Assembly (NCBI RefSeq): GCF_000764185.1 | Contig: NZ_JQEC01000072.1 | Span: 51,451-115,450 of the forward strand | Length of the DNA: 64,000 nt | Direction: 5' to 3' | Origin: Colwellia psychrerythraea | Lineage (GTDB): Bacteria > Pseudomonadota > Gammaproteobacteria > Enterobacterales > Alteromonadaceae | Shown here: piece by piece, positions 63,654 through 64,000 of the stretch | How positions within the stretch are numbered: the stretch's first letter is position 1 | Layout of the letters: every line of letters begins with the position of its first letter | The notes under the pieces: generated by a model | Told to the model about the DNA's origin: nothing | Seen by the model: only the letters and a program-made list of their open reading frames with translations | The model's database searches: none | Position numbers and translations under genes: made by a program

Positions 63654-63946
63654 TTTTTTAGGATATACAGCTCCTCCTTGAGCTGTTTATTTTCACGTTC
63701 TAGTTGTTGTTCTTTGGTAAGTACTTTTTTGGCTTTTGATTGGCCAGCCACTTTTTTTCGTTTATCAGCCACAATGATCCCTTCACGATATTCTTTTCGC
63801 CATCGTGACAGCATAAACGGGTGTATGTCGAGTTTTTCAGCGACTGATTTTATTGTGACGCCAACAACATAACTTAATTGAATAGCGTTGACTTTGAAGT
63901 CATTTGAATACTTCCAAGTTCGTCTTGGATTGTTGTACTTAGGCAT
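63584..63946 (-). CDS. IS3-family OrfA (DNA-binding, helix-turn-helix, leucine zipper)
   Basis: 120 residues from the ATG at 63946 (GAGGT upstream). The helix-turn-helix is at about 12-45 (FKVNAIQLSY, VTIKSVAEKLDIHPFMLSRW) and a coiled-coil leucine zipper at about 75-100 (LERENKQLKEELYILKK). Overlaps OrfB by 70 bp in the -1 frame. Confidence 0.93.
   Translation of the reverse strand: MPKYNNPRRTWKYSNDFKVNAIQLSYVVGVTIKSVAEKLDIHPFMLSRWRKEYREGIIVADKRKKVAGQSKAKKVLTKEQQLERENKQLKEELYILKKWQRFLAEEHQADIDSSKNSEPT
63653..63659 (-). other. Programmed -1 frameshift site A6G
   Basis: Minus strand AAAAAAG within CTAAAAAAGTGG in the OrfA/OrfB overlap, the usual slippery sequence of IS3-family elements, giving the OrfAB transposase. 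Confidence 0.85.
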
Positions 63947-64000
63947 AAGACACCTCATCTTTAGTTAGATTTTGGTGTCCGTTTTATCGGGGGAAGATCA

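Larger units (their letters stand above)
62732..64000 (-). mobile_element. IS3-family insertion sequence, complete, 1,269 bp
   Basis: 26-bp perfect terminal inverted repeats at 62732-62757 and 63975-64000 (TGATCTTCCCCC outward end, with TG...CA termini). Two overlapping minus-strand ORFs encode OrfA and OrfB (IS3 type), linked by a -1 frameshift site. The IS ends exactly at the window edge; the target duplication cannot be checked. Confidence 0.95.

Overview
The window is a chromosomal segment of an AT-rich marine gammaproteobacterium of the Alteromonadales, most like Colwellia. This is inferred from gene content and order (bepA-yfgD, gcvR-bcp, yffB-dapE, yfbV/ackA-pta, fadIJ-sixA/smrB/prmB-aroC blocks shared with E. 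coli and Shewanella), from Alteromonadales-type hypothetical families (DUF2069, DUF2897, DUF3379, VC2046-like) and from low-GC codon use. No rRNA or tRNA gene was seen.

Region 1 (1-13 kb) is core housekeeping. It holds an edge-truncated lipoprotein, DUF2069, ArsC-like YfgD and the periplasmic protease BepA on the minus strand, then a TusA-like protein, a PerM-type permease and methylglyoxal synthase on the plus strand. Next come Bcp and GcvR (minus), BamC (plus) and the minus-strand cluster yffB-dapE-M15 peptidase-DUF2897. dapA, which sits between gcvR and bamC in E. coli, is absent here. A PAS-PAS-GGDEF diguanylate cyclase and an ACT-domain protein follow.

Region 2 (13.5-28 kb) has ackA-pta with divergent yfbV, xthA-rlmA, an OmpR-type two-component system with a terminator-like hairpin between regulator and kinase, a VC2046-like protein, YchJ, a large S9 lipoprotein peptidase, and an ECF sigma/DUF3379 anti-sigma pair. 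A dispersed element with a 17-bp terminal inverted repeat and a small ORF appears at 23.05 kb, with partial copies at 17.1 and 48.1 kb.

Region 3 (28-48 kb) has a complete MoxR-DUF58-DUF4381-BatA-BatB/C-BatD operon, in which BatB and BatC are fused. Then come fadIJ behind a FadR-like palindrome, an M16 protease, sixA, smrB, prmB, aroC and an MFS transporter.

Region 4 (48-57 kb) is a run of small minus-strand accessory genes: VOC, two unknowns, mntP, OsmC, quinone-reductase-like, GNAT, MAPEG, Zn-ribbon, MYG1, YhhN-like, hydrolase and YciI.

Region 5 (57.4-64 kb) is an integron cassette array read on the minus strand. At least five attC-type sites share a core, plus a half-site fused to a complete site. 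Cassettes carry three LysE-family exporters, an 88-aa protein, a beta-lactamase-fold lipoprotein, a reverse-oriented ParD/ParE module and a small lipoprotein. The last attC is cut by an intact 1,269-bp IS3-family element that ends exactly at the window edge. No integrase gene is visible; it may lie beyond the right edge or be absent. This array and the dispersed element are the least ordinary parts of the window.
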